Origin: Lucifuga dentata
Lineage: Eukaryota; Chordata; Actinopteri; Ophidiiformes; Bythitidae
Assembly: GCA_014773175.1 (NCBI GenBank)
Contig: VXCM01002069.1
Coordinates: 18,124 to 82,123 of the forward strand
DNA length: 64,000 bases
Reading direction: 5' to 3'
Made by a program: the position numbers and the translations under genes. The notes beneath the pieces are model-generated. The model did no database searches. It was not told the DNA's origin and worked only from the letters and a program-made list of their open reading frames with translations. Shown here piece after piece: positions 1 through 17,100 of the stretch; positions within the stretch are counted from its first letter, which is position 1; every line of letters starts with the position of its first letter.

Positions 1-288
1 CTTTTATTGCGCTTAAACGCTAAAATGATCAAACGTTGAAAACACCTGAATACATGTGTTGTCCACGATGATGGATTACCTATCCCAAGAACGTTTCAAG
101 TATCAACAAGTTGATTTTAATAGTGTATCAGAATGAACTGAAACCAGTGGCGGTCTGGAAGGTAGGAAAAACATTTTTAATTCACCATTTCGTAGTATGC
201 TTTGGGAAATGATTATCAGTAACGTTACGTGTATGAAAATTGAATATATTAGGCTCAAACATGCAAAATGGGTGGTATGGTCCTTTGA
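1..288 (+). mobile_element. TTAA-ended long-TIR MITE, copy 1 (right half)
   Basis: Right half of the repeat family described in full under copy 6. It begins inside the element at the window edge and ends at the inverted terminus (GGTATGGTCCTTT), where the final TTAA has decayed to TTGA. It lies in a WDR35 intron, downstream of the exon at 500-645. Confidence 0.85.
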
Positions 289-499
289 AGAATGCGTATC
301 TAGTATTTAAAGAATTCCAAATCACATCACACATGACTTGTTAAGTTACTTTTTTCATACAAATGACACATTCAAATATTGTTAGCACCTACTTCAATTT
401 AAGCTATGTGTGGTATTTGCTCCATATATGATACTGGCTTCATGGACAATCTCCATGTCAAAAATCTCTGCATAACAAAACAAAATCTTGCCCGCTCAC

Positions 500-5077
<4,578 letters not shown>

Positions 5078-5695
5078 AGCGGTTAGCGGCTGATGTTCAG
5101 ACTTATTTTAATTCAGTCTTAGTTAATTTTACTGAAGACGAAAACCTAATAACTCTTATTAAGGAGCTAAAGGCATAACTTTCCAGCCCGGTGTGGCTAG
5201 TGAGCTAACGAAGCCTATAGCATTAGCAAGCTAGTTCACTAGCTAACCTTATCCAGCTAGTACCAAAAAGGATTTATGCTAGCTAGCTACATGCTGTCTA
5301 GATGCAAATATTTGGGTTTAGTAGATAATAATGTCTGATAATAAGTTAACCAAAAAAAAAAAAAAAAGANAAAAAAAAAAAAAAAAGAGTCAAGGTTTAT
5401 TGGTGTTAACTAGCAGACTTCAGATTTGTATTGCCGTAGCTTCCCTCGGTCTTCCGTGGTAACCGTACACCGGAAGAGTTGGTGCGACGGGCTTTCTGGT
5501 TGTTGTAGTTTTTTCTGGTTCCGCTCCGGTAATGGGTTGAAAAAGTCTGTTCCTTTGGTTTTGTTCATAAAAGGGAGGCAGCTTCTGTCTTGGATTTCAT
5601 GTGGCACTCCAATAATTCCTGCTCCTGACAAATATTGCATACATTAATGTTTTTTAATGCACTATTTCAATCAATTATGCTGGCTATTGCAAGAT

Positions 5696-5748
5696 CAGAA
5701 TAGAATAGAATAGAATAGAATAGAATAGAATAGAATAGAATAGAATAG
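5696..5748. repeat. (TAGAA)n microsatellite
   Basis: About ten tandem AGAAT units. A similar run at 51648-51683 sits beside a LINE-like tail, so this run may also have begun as a LINE tail. Confidence 0.9.
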
Positions 5749-5844
5749 ACCTGTCCAGGCAAGCTGTACTGTGGCTTTTGCTAAATGAATGTTTGCATAT
5801 GCTCTAATTCCTCAGGACCCTGCATAAGATAAACAGGTATGGGG

Positions 5845-5898
5845 AATGGATGGATGGACAGACTGGGCAATAATGATTATTGCCCAATCTGTCCATCC
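5845..5898. repeat. Palindrome with assembly-duplicated partner
   Basis: GGATGGATGGACAGA, then CTGGGCAATAAT, is followed at once by its near-perfect reverse complement, giving a hairpin with arms of about 26 bp. After the N at 5926 most of the unit is repeated (5927-5993), as at the other unmerged contig joints. Confidence 0.75.
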
Positions 5899-6287
5899 AT
5901 CCATTGGATTCCAATATCCATACCCNCAGACTGGGCAATAATGATTATTGCCCAGTCTGTCCATCCATCCATTGGATTCCAATATCCATACCCATTAGAG
6001 ATTGATGTCAATTCCCTAAGTTTTAGACTTTTCAAAATATTCAACCTTATTTAGACACATTTTTCAACTTTATTTAAAAATTTCAATTCAAAATTCAAAA
6101 ATCATTTCAGCAAATTTCAATCAGTTTCAAACGATCATTTCTAACAGTGGTTCTGCATGTATGTAATCACCCCACAGTTTCTTCAGAAACTGCATCTTCT
6201 AGTTTTTCCTTCTAGCTTAAACAGTGAGTTTGATCTGATCTCACACACATTCAAGCCTCGTCCTCTATGCTCTGCATCTTTTTTCTG

Positions 6288-6313
6288 ACACACACACACA
6301 CACACACACACAC
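6288..6313. repeat. (CA)n microsatellite
   Basis: About thirteen CA units. Confidence 0.9.
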
Positions 6314-7225
6314 TCACTCCAGTCAGTAATGTGTGGATCTATGTCTTATCTAGGAATCATTCTCTTGAAATGTGGCACTTTTCCAAAATGAGGAGTAACT
6401 GGCTCAACACACAGTAGGCATGTTGCTTCTTCTCTATTGATTTCCAGTGAAGCAGAGGTGAAGAGGCAATGTTCAAGTCTCCCTCCTGCGAAGTGATGGA
6501 TGATGCTCAAACTTGTGAAATTTCCTCTCGTGCATGTTCACATGAACACGCTTGCGATGTGATCCAGGAAAGTTGAAAAATGTCCAACTTTTGATTGCTT
6601 TCGCCTGACGATGACCAATCAGCAGGGGGTTACATTGATGAATCAATGAGCTAATAGCATCTTGCTTAGTCACTGGAAGATAAACATGGATGAATAGTTA
6701 AGAAAACAATATAAAACCAATATCTAAAACAAAAACAAAAACACAAGGGTTCCATTATTTCAGAGTATTTAATGTCAATGTGCAAATACACTCTCAACAG
6801 AAAACAGACCATACAGACTTCTGCTTTTTTTTTTTGNTTTTTTTTTTTTTTTTTTTTTTTGACAAATGTATCAAATTATGCCAATGCAGAATACAATGAT
6901 TTTACAATGAGAAATATCTGCACCACAAAATTGGATATAAACCTTGTTAGTTTACCCTGTTCTATGGCTAAATGACAAAATATGAAATACAGTATGTGTA
7001 TGGTAGTCTGACAGGAGAAAAATTGCATGGGGATATTAAGTCAACAGAGCAAGTTCACATGTCGGGGTTTTGGACTCAAAATTGAGTGCAGTGAATATTT
7101 GTTAGACTCATCCCTGAATTTTTTCCCCTCCACCCGAAACAATTTCCTTACGCATACAATTTTACATTTCCCACAGTTTAAATAATTATCCAATGTCTAC
7201 TGTGCAATACATTTTTTTAAAACAT

Positions 7226-7805
7226 TTAAAGGACCATATCGGCCATTTTGCATGGTTCAGCCTACTATATTCAATTTTCATATATGTGAAATTGCTGACA
7301 ATTATTTCCCAAAGGATAAATAGCCGTATTTCAGCTTTCCTGATATTTTGCAAAATCTCATAATCTTTCAAAATCAAATATTCAAGTGATACACCCACCT
7401 TAAAAATCGATGTTTCACCTGCTAATATTTACACAGCCTTATGAAGTCCCGGTCATTAAATACAGGTCTTCTTTTGGGACTATATTCCCTGGTGGAGACA
7501 TACATTCACTCTGCACTTTTTATTGCGCTTAAACGCTAAAATTACGTAACTTCAAAAAAACCCTGAATCCACAGGTTGTTCATGATGATGAACAATATCC
7601 CAAGAAACGTTTCAAGTATCAACAAGTTGATTTTAATAGCGTACCAGAATGAACTGAAACCAATGGTGGTCTGGAAGGTAGGAAAAACATTTTTTAACTC
7701 ACCATTCCAGTAGTATGCTTTGGAAGTTATTGTTAGTAGCATTACGTGTGTGAAAATTGAATATATTAGGCTCAAATATGCAAAACGGACGGTATGGTCC
7801 TTTAA
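7226..7805 (+). mobile_element. TTAA-ended long-TIR MITE, copy 3
   Basis: Full-length forward copy with TTAA at both ends (7226-7229 and 7802-7805). The roughly 90-bp terminal inverted repeats pair AGGACCATATCGGCC with GGACGGTATGGTCC. It lies in the spacer downstream of matrilin-3. Confidence 0.9.
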
Positions 7806-8054
7806 GAAATTATCATGTTATAGAACTGTTACAGGCCAAATTCCATTTGGGGGCTTTTCTTTGCGCATTAATGCCATAATTAGAGGGATAACAACAATGA
7901 TCTCTTTGCATAAGAGATTAGATTTTTGTTTTGTTTCTTGTTTTATAAAATAGCTTTGGAGGTTTTTTGCTTTGCTCTGCTAAGAAAGAAAAAAATAATG
8001 TCCGAGCAGTGAAGAAATAGCAAAACTATATTTTCTCCATCAAAAGCAACTATG

Positions 8055-8060
8055 TTTATT
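8055..8060 (-). terminator. Candidate matrilin-3 polyadenylation signal
   Basis: AATAAA on the minus strand, 290 nt beyond the matrilin stop codon. It is the first such hexamer downstream of the stop. Confidence 0.55.
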
Positions 8061-8349
8061 ATGAAATATAGATTAAACTTTTAACATTTTTAACTTTACA
8101 ACACTCTGCTTGTGCAGACTTTCTGATTATCTTCATTTTATAAGAGACTTTATAGTTATACCAGATAAATACTGCAACAAATAATAGCAGACAATGTTGT
8201 GAATATGACAATACAGTTTTACAATACAGAGTCAATGTCAAATATTACATATTTTGTCAGAGATAGACTTTACAAATAGTTTGAGGGCTACAGATCAAGT
8301 CTACTGGTCCAGACAAAGTGTAGTCTTTGCAAATCCTGCTGTGCTGGGC

Positions 8350-8402
8350 TTAGTACAGCTGTTGGTCTTCAATCAGGTTCACTTTGTGTGACAGCTCATC
8401 AA
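8350..8402 (-). other. matn3: Matrilin-3 last exon (end of coiled-coil)
   Basis: The exon reads [17 protein letters not shown] and then TAA (8350-8352), in frame after the 102-bp exon upstream. It resembles the end of human matrilin-3 (LDDILEKLKI...), with heptad-like spacing of hydrophobic residues. Confidence 0.88.
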
Positions 8403-11400
8403 GTAGACAGTCAGTCAAGGAAACTGCATCAAATCAATCAAGGTGTTGTAGAGGAATTAATCTACATTTTGTGTCATGGTAAAATGTTTAGAGTTTTGAA
8501 TTATGGTTTAAAATTCACATAAATTGTAGACCAGGTTTTCCATCCATCCATCCATCCATCCATTAAATTAAATCAGTGGATCCTGCCTAGTTTCTTCAGG
8601 TGTGTCTCAGGAGTAAAAGGATATGTCTTCTGCTCAGCTCCTGAATGGTTGACTGGACTTTTTTCTGGAACAAAACCTGAGCTTCACACATGCAGGCATC
8701 TTGAGTTATTTCACTTCGCATTTCCTCTGAAAGAATCAGAAAAAAGAATTGGGAGAAAACAACAAGACATGAAAGCGATGTTTCACCAGGCCAGCATAGC
8801 CACTTTGCCATAGTCTCTTTGGCTTTATGATATACTTTTCAAATGACAGCCCATTTTTTTTGGTTCTCTTTGTGGATCTTTGATACCAACCGGCATCCCA
8901 AAGGCATCCCAGACTCTCAGAGTAATAATATAATAAAGACTGTTTCAGAGCAATTCAAGTGAAAGTCTGCTTTGTGGTTTTAAGATAAAAGTGGAGCTTA
9001 ATAAAAAGCAATATGGAGGCCCATTTTTGGCATGTCACCAATTGCTTAAAATATATCTGTAACTGTTAATATGGACAACTATGCCAAACATTTTGGACCA
9101 GATGAAACTTGATAAAAGTCATGTACAGTTTTATATGAAAACACAATACATTTTGATTAAACCATGTAGCAGAGGTTACACACAAGTATGATTTTGCTTT
9201 TGTGACTGAGATTAGAAAAAAAAACATTAAAAATATTTCAAATCACTTCAGTGAGTTAGTCCACGAGGTTAGATGTATAAAGCTTTAACTAAGATATTCA
9301 GACAAATGTTAACACAATTTAGGATCTCAGTGTATGTTAGAATCAGAAACAAGAATGCCAAATATTTAGCAGTTAAAACACCCAAAAATACAAACCACAA
9401 CTGCAACAGAAAGAAAAAGAAAAGAATTTCAACTTTCAATAGAGTCCCATGCCAAGGTGAGGGCCTGGCTTGCACCAAAGTCCTCTGTGAGCTCACACCA
9501 CACTACCAGTGATGTTGTGGTCTCTTTTTCCTTGGACCAGCACACTTTTATGGGCTTAAAACTCAAATGGCTTGATGCTGGATCAACAGTCCAACAACAT
9601 TGCTTGTTGTTGGACTCTGCAGCTTTGGAGATTGGAGGCAGGTTTCTGTGTAGATGAAGAATGAAAAAGTCATAAATCGGGTGAGAATTAAATCCAGTGT
9701 TGACACATTGTAACCCTAGTTCTATAGGTTTGACCATGCTCCTAGTGCACACTGCACCCGTGCACTGCAGTTAAACACACATACAGTAGACATTCTTGAT
9801 CAATCAGGATGAGGATGATTCTTTTTTTATAGAGCTCTTTCTCATGGGGCCCTAATATGGCAACTCCAACTTCACTTCACTATCTCATGTGCAATAGCAT
9901 GGCACCAAGGTTAAATGGCTGTGTTCATATAAAAATGGTTGGAATTCATATCTTTTGGCAGGTTCATATAAGCCACAGTTCAACAGGGCTCTTACAGGCT
10001 TACAAATACTACCGGCTGGGTAAATGGAGAATCTTCTTCCACTTAATGCAAAAACGAACCTTTTTAGGTACTGAGTCAGCTAAACTATATGAATGCTCAC
10101 TTACTCTGGTATGGCAGAGTGTGACATGATCCATAGACATACTATAACTGGGGTGAGAGGTTGTTCTACTATCTAGCCATGAAAGACATGAACTAAATGT
10201 GTTGTTGGCAGCCATTTCTATCTAAGCCCCAGAAGCTTATAACTATAACTGAATATTCTCTTATCTTCCAGCAGTGAAGGTCTCCCCACTTCCCCATCCC
10301 CTATGGGGAATTCTATGAAGATGGAGCTGAGAGGCTTCACCTGCTGTAGCTCCTGCCTAGTAGCCAGTTATGCAGCAAGAAGAATCCCATGTTTTCCAGT
10401 CAGATGGCAAAATTTTATAGTCGGAATCCAAATTAAAGTGGATGCAGAGTGAAGTTGATGTGGCCTTATAAGGCAAACCTCAACACAAAACATTACTGAC
10501 TATGACAAGAGTGTTTCAGTGTCTGAGAGACGATCTGAGACCTGAGATACGATCAAGCCTATAGGCCTTAAAAGGGTTATCCTGCATGAAATATGGCATA
10601 TGTGTGAATTTTGGTTTTAAAAGCTACAGCAGGTTTTTATTTATATAGAAAATTGGCATTTCACCTTGAATCAGTCTCCATACTTCATCATTGGTGGGAG
10701 AACATGTGCTGCCCAAACCGGTCACACTGTTCATTGTTCCATCGACCGTCTGTTGATGAGGCATTATGAAAGAGCATTTAAGGAGCCTCTGGCCAGCTGT
10801 AGAAACCTTAGGTTATCATGGTTCTTTTGAGAAGTTGTGGAAGCCATGTGCAACACACTGCTCACCAGTCTCACACATTTGCTCAAGTGAGTTGAGCTCA
10901 ATACTGGCTGGACGACTTAGAACCCAAAACCCAGTCACAAGCACCGATTTCCAAAGTGCTTCAAACTTCTTAACATAATAAGGCTTTAAGAGAAGATAGA
11001 AGTTCATGCAGGGCAAGAAAAACTTAATCCAAAGTAAAGACAATCTATGAAAAGTTTCAGTTGATTCCTGAGTTCTTACGTGAGCATGTTTTCTGGTCTG
11101 CATTCAAAACATATCCCACTCGACACTTGCAGTGATATGAGCCATCACTGTTGATACAAATGTGCTGACAGCCGTGTCCCTGGGCACATGTATCCAAACC
11201 TGAAAAGAGACACTCCCATATCTGACTGACTTAATCAAAAGAAGTCTGTCAAGCAGTTCTTGATGGCTTTCTAAAATTCAGAGAATCCCTTTGCCAAACC
11301 ATGAAATCATTAGCTTTATGTGTCGCACACAAATCAAATACCACAAAGGTATTAAAACATGATGGTGCTTTGTGGAAAACCTCAGATACTGGACCAAAGT

Positions 11401-14070
11401 ACTAAGTACGTGTATTGAAAAAAATCCAGGTTCTTACGTGAGCATGTTTTCTGGTCTGCATTCAAAACATATCCCACTCGACATATGCAGTGATATGAGC
11501 CATCACTGTTGATACAAATGTGCTGACAGTCGTGTCCCTGGGCACATGTATCCAAACCTGTAAAGAGACACTTCCACATCTAACTGGCTTTGTTAGATGA
11601 CATGCAAGTAGCCTTTGATCCTCTGATAATTAGATATTATTCCTTTAACAGACCACATCTATAAGTGTATTCCAATCACAATGCATGTTGCAAGCATTTA
11701 CAACTTGCAGTGACATGTGTTTTTCATCATCTGAACAATGTATCCAACCATCAATCACATGTTAATGCAAGATGTAAATGGAGGATTTGTTGAAGGTGTC
11801 TTTGAAGGTGCTAACAAATCCTGTTGGGATGCTTTACAGCCAATAAAGACAAATTCATGTACTGCTAATCACAAACAATTGAAAAGTTTCTTACGTGAGC
11901 ATGTTTTCTGATCCACGTTCAACACATATCCAGCTCGACACTTGCAGATGTACGAGTTCCCACTGTTGACACACATGTGCTGGCAGCCGTGTCCCTGGGC
12001 ACACATATCTAGTTCCAAACCTGAAAAGAGACACTCACATCTCAGTGTCTTATCCTTGGGACTTTAAAAAATAATCAGCTTGTTGTGCCTTCGGTCACAG
12101 TTTCTTCTACAAAAATACATGGTTGGCTCCCATGTATTTCCTGCACAGTTTTCGAAAACCCTAAATCAGCAAAAAAAGCTGAAATGTGGTGTCTCCACAG
12201 CACCAAATACATCACCAGCCATCCACAGGGAGCGTTTGGAGCTCTTGTTTGATACTTTGGCACTCAACATGGTCATGCTTTGTGAAAATCTGAGATACTG
12301 GACCAAAACATAGACACAAAAAATACATATATTGAAAAAAAAAAAAAAAAAAANAAAAAAAAAAAAAAAAAATGCAGGTTCTTACGTGAGCATGATTTCT
12401 TGTCTGCATTCAATACATATCCCACTCGACATTTGCAGTGATATGAGCCATCACTGTTGATACAAATGTGCTGACAGTCGTGTCCCTGGGCACATTTATC
12501 CAAACCTGAAAAGAGACACTTCCACATCTAACTGACTTTGTTTGATTACAGTCAAAAAGCCCTTAGCTTACTGTGAGTCCTCTGATTGGCTACTGTTCCT
12601 GTGACAGTAAAAACTAGCCATGTGCGCCATTTCTCTTGGTTACATTTTCAGTTCTAGTCTAGCAACCTTTTGGCAATCTGAGACACTGCATAAGCATAAG
12701 AACATACAGTATATCTATCAGGAAGTGCCAAGTTCTTACGTGAGCATGTTTTACGGTCTGCATTCAACACATATCCCATACGACATTTGCAGATGTACGA
12801 GTCACCAGTGTTGACACACATATGCTGGCAGTCATGTCCCTGGGCACATGTATCTGAACCTAAAAAAGAAACACTTGCACACCTAATTTAGTCAAACAAC
12901 ATCAGTTCAGACATTTGTTGAACTTATGAGAGACCAACATTTATAGACGCCATGGTCATCTACCCCGTGTCTCTTTCTGCATTGAATCAAACATCTAAAA
13001 TAAGGAAACCAGAGACACCGCACTGCACCAAGACATTTGCATCAAATATATTGATAAGGTCCAGGTTCTTACGTGAGCACGTTTTCTCGTCTGCATTCAA
13101 CACATATTCCATTCGACACTTGCAGATGTACGAGTCACCAGTGTTGACACAGATGTGTTGGCAGTCATGTCCCTGGGCACATGTATCTGTACCTGAAAAC
13201 ACTTCCATATCTAACTTACTTTGTTTAATTGCATTAATTATAGAGCCCTCAGTCAGTAATGGAGCCTATCATGAGACAGCATTCCCTTATCAATTATAGA
13301 GGTCTGGCCATATGCGATGCACCTATGCTGGCATCATTTCCACCCTACATGCTCATCCAAGATGAACAAGAAATTAGTTTCACGATATACATGAGTCCAC
13401 AATATAAACTTCCTCACCAGAGTTTGCTGAAGCGCTCTTTGGCAAAACACCAATTAAATGAGAAACATTTCAGTGTTTCAAAGAATGGGTTTAATAGACC
13501 TCCATCTATGCCCAGCAGTCCTTTGATTTCACTTTTTTCCAATATGAAGCCAGACTTTTATTGTCTTTTTAAAAGAGTTATCATGCAAATTCATTTCATA
13601 GTGGTATTGAAGACATCTTCTTCTAGATCTATTTCTGTAACTATTACAAATAGTTACACATGTAGTTGCATGTTTTTAGCTAACCAGCTAACTAACTAGC
13701 TTCTAGCTAAATGAATGTTTCAAGCTACACTTTGCCACACTATACCATGATGACAGATCAATAAGAAAGGATCTTAAGATCCAGGATCTTACGTGAGCAT
13801 GTTTTCTGGTCTGCATTCAGCACATAGCCCACTCGACACTTGCAGATATACGAATCATCACTGTTTACACAAATGTGCTGGCAGTCATGACCCTGGGAAC
13901 ACGTGTTCAAACCTGAAAACACACACTTCTGTGTTTAACACACTTCATCGAATTACATCCATCAAGAAGAACTGCAGCACTGAAGCTTGTGATTACCATT
14001 CCAATTAACAAGTCATAGCCATGTGTGCAACAGAGCCAGTCTCCCAAATTCTTTCTTGTTTCCAAAAAAA

Positions 14071-14107
<37 letters not shown>

Positions 14108-17100
14108 AAAATAAAAATAAAAACCATCACTAATCAGCTTTTCTAAGCATGACGACAACATAACAAAGCTAATATGCAGAATGTCCACAACACACTTTCT
14201 CTTGCTGCCCAAATGGCAAATCTGGAGCAGCGATTTTTGTTAATTCTCCAGAGAATGGGTTCTGGAAACATTTAGTTAAGCACCTAAAATGGATTTTGAG
14301 AGAAATCCGAGACGCTGCACTACAGCATGGACAGCACACAGTATATTGGTCAATATAAGGTTCTTACGTGAGCATGTTTTCTGGTCTGCGTTCAACACAT
14401 ATCCGTCATGACACATGCAGAAGTAAGAATCACCATTTTTGACACAAATATGTTGGCACTCATGTTCCTGGAAACATGCATCCAACCCTGAAAAGAAACA
14501 TTTCCACATCTAACTCATTTACAATATCAGTTAAAGCTCTAGACCTGATTTTGATCTTTTGAACAGGCAACATTTCTTAAACATTTGTAAAGGCCATGAT
14601 AATATGCCCTATGCCTCTTTCTGCATATCATCAATTACCTAAAATAATGGAGTTTTGCAGATGCAACAAAACATAGACGTTAAACCTACTTATAAGGTCC
14701 AGGTTCTTACGTGAGCAAGTTTTCTGGTCTGCATTCAACACATATCCTGATCGACACTTGCAGATGTACGAGTCACCATTGTTGACACAAATGTGTTGGC
14801 AGTCATGTCCACGGGAACATGTGTCTGAACCTGAAAAGAAACACTTCCACGTCTAACTTACTTAGTCTAACAACATTTTTGAATTTATGATGTGCCAACA
14901 TTTCTTTAAACATTAGGAAGGCCATTTGACACGCATGCGCTATGCCTTTCTGCATTTGATCGAGCACTTCAAATAAAAGATTTCTGTATGAAAGCAAAGA
15001 CACGGGATCTTACGTGAACATGTTTTCTGGTCTGCATTTAAAACATATCCCATTCGACACTTGCAGATGTATAAGTCATCTTTGTTTTCACAAATATGCT
15101 GGCAGTCATGTCCCTGGGCACACGAATCCAAACCTGAAACGAGATACTCACACGTCTGACTGATATCTAACAATATCTATCATGGAGTACTCAGCTTTTG
15201 TGTGGAGCCTTTGACAGTTATTGCTTGTTCAAAGTTGACAATGACATCATTTACTCCCAATAAATCAGTGTTTAATAATTTGTGGAACATTGTAATGATG
15301 GAATTATCAGCTACCAAAATTACAAAAGCTTGTTAAGGTAAGGCCTGGGAAAATGCTTTGTGTTTTGCTAAAAAAGGAACGAATATTTCACAATGAATAT
15401 GTATGTGTATGTATATATGTATATGTATGGCATATTGTGTGAATTAATTAACCGTTTTGGGTTGGGTTTTGTTGTTGTTGTTGTTGTTTAAGAAAATGTG
15501 AGAATATAGCAGAGGTGTTAGTGCGGTTGTTTGGGAGGGAAAGGTTAGGGAATAGGGTTAGGGTAAAGGTTGTCTAACCCTAAATTGGAAGGTAAGGATT
15601 ATAGGGCTAAAGATTTGGACTTAGAAAAGAATTTAATATAATGATGATGATGATGATGATGTTGATAATAACAGTAATAATGGTGCAACTGCTTTTTCTT
15701 CTGCAGTCTGTAGAATTATTGTTTTTGTCTGTTTATTTGTTGTTATCGTTTTTCTTTTTATGAAGGGATGATCTGACATATCTCCTGTCTATATTCAAAA
15801 CTAATAAAAACTTGGTCAAAGACAACAAAAAAAAAGAAGAAATACTCCAGTGCATAGCGTTATGTCACATCTATTGGTACAATAGTCAGGTGCTTCATGT
15901 GAGCAGAGTCTCAGGGTACTCACGTAAAAGGCGTGAGCATGTTTTCTGGTCTGCATTTAAAACATATCCCTTTCGACATTTGCAGACATAAGAGTCATCG
16001 TTGCCAACACAAATGTGCTGGCAGTCGTTTCCTTGTGCACAAATATCAGAACCTGAAAAAAATTATTCCCACAGCTGACTTGACTTATAGGCTTATGAGA
16101 TGACATTTTGTTTAGTATCAGCCTCCAACAGCTACAGTACCTTTATTTTTACAGTCCTCTCCTCCACATCTTTAGTTGAAAGTAAACTGAATACTGGCTG
16201 CTTTAGTGTCCATACAGAGATTGTGGAGCTTATGTGTTAGATTCTTATGTGAACATGTTTTCTGGTCTGCATTCAACACATATCCCACTCGGCACTTGCA
16301 GATGTGCGAGTTGCCGCTGTTCACACAAATGTGCTGGCAAACATTTCCCTGGGTGCATGGATCTGAACCTGAAACAATATGACTAACTAATTCAATCTAA
16401 AGACCTCAGCAAAGAATCCCTGAGGCAATTCTATTCTGCACAACTTTACATTTTACTGGGCTCTAAGCGGGCTTTGACCGCTCGTCTTTAGATATCCACA
16501 CACTGAAAAGCTGCACATGTTCTGTAATTCTGGATGAGTTTACGTGGTCTGTCCCTGTATAAAGTCAGTGCTCTGTCTTTAGGAAGTCTGATTAAGTTTT
16601 TACTGTCAACTTCTGTTCTGTGTAACAGAGCAGATGTCTGAGGGGTGGAAGCTTTAATAGTCAGAGATGTAGCTGATGCAATCAATGAGGTGGGTTACAG
16701 AAGCAATTCTAGCTGGCTTAAAGTAACAATGTGGGGGGGGNGGGGGGGGGGGGGAGTGTTATTTAGCCCATCACCTTCTACATAAGGCTAGAAAAGATGG
16801 TTCCATGGATGCCAGTTACAAGCGGAGCCTTATGCTGCGTTCCAGACAACTCAGAACTCGAAAATTTCCGACATCCTACTTGAAAAAAAATGGAATGGCA
16901 CTTGAAGTCGGAGCCCCAGCTTGGAAACTCAGACCAAATCCATCTACTCCGACTTCATAAGGATGATGTCACTCAACATGACGTCATTCAACATGGCAGC
17001 ATGGAAGCCAGCTTTGTGAATGTAAATAATCATCTAACAGCTGAATAAAGTATTTTTTCCTTGCATTACATTGAAATAAAAAGCTCAAAATATGTCGCCA

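Larger units (their letters stand above)
5078..8349. other. Spacer between WDR35 start and matrilin-3 end
   Basis: This 3.3-kb spacer lies between the 5' end of WDR35 and the 3' end of matrilin-3; both genes point left. It holds the unlocated WDR35 promoter, single-N joints at 5370, 5926 and 6836, a TAGAA microsatellite, a palindrome, a CA run, MITE copy 3 and the matrilin 3' UTR. I see no further gene. Confidence 0.7.

Noticed and set aside
7560..7700. Short open frame in the TTAA element (MMDYLSQE type)
   Set aside because: It ends within about 25 codons in every copy, and the copies drift freely, so it is not under protein selection.
8596..8624. Alternative matrilin C-terminus HILLLLRHT by reading through 8624
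   Set aside because: The perfect U12 donor, branch and AC acceptor, and the family-like last exon, make read-through unlikely.
9269..9752. Possible extra matrilin exon in the 107-codon minus-strand frame
   Set aside because: No EGF or coiled-coil pattern and no suitable flanking splice sites; lies in the intron before the coiled-coil exons.
11080..16368. Regularly spaced near-identical 120-bp units as a CRISPR-like array
   Set aside because: The units are coding EGF exons with splice sites and unequal intron spacing, in a vertebrate genome.
16741..16754. G-run as a G-quadruplex regulatory site
   Set aside because: The run surrounds an N joint in an intron and may be a sequencing artefact.
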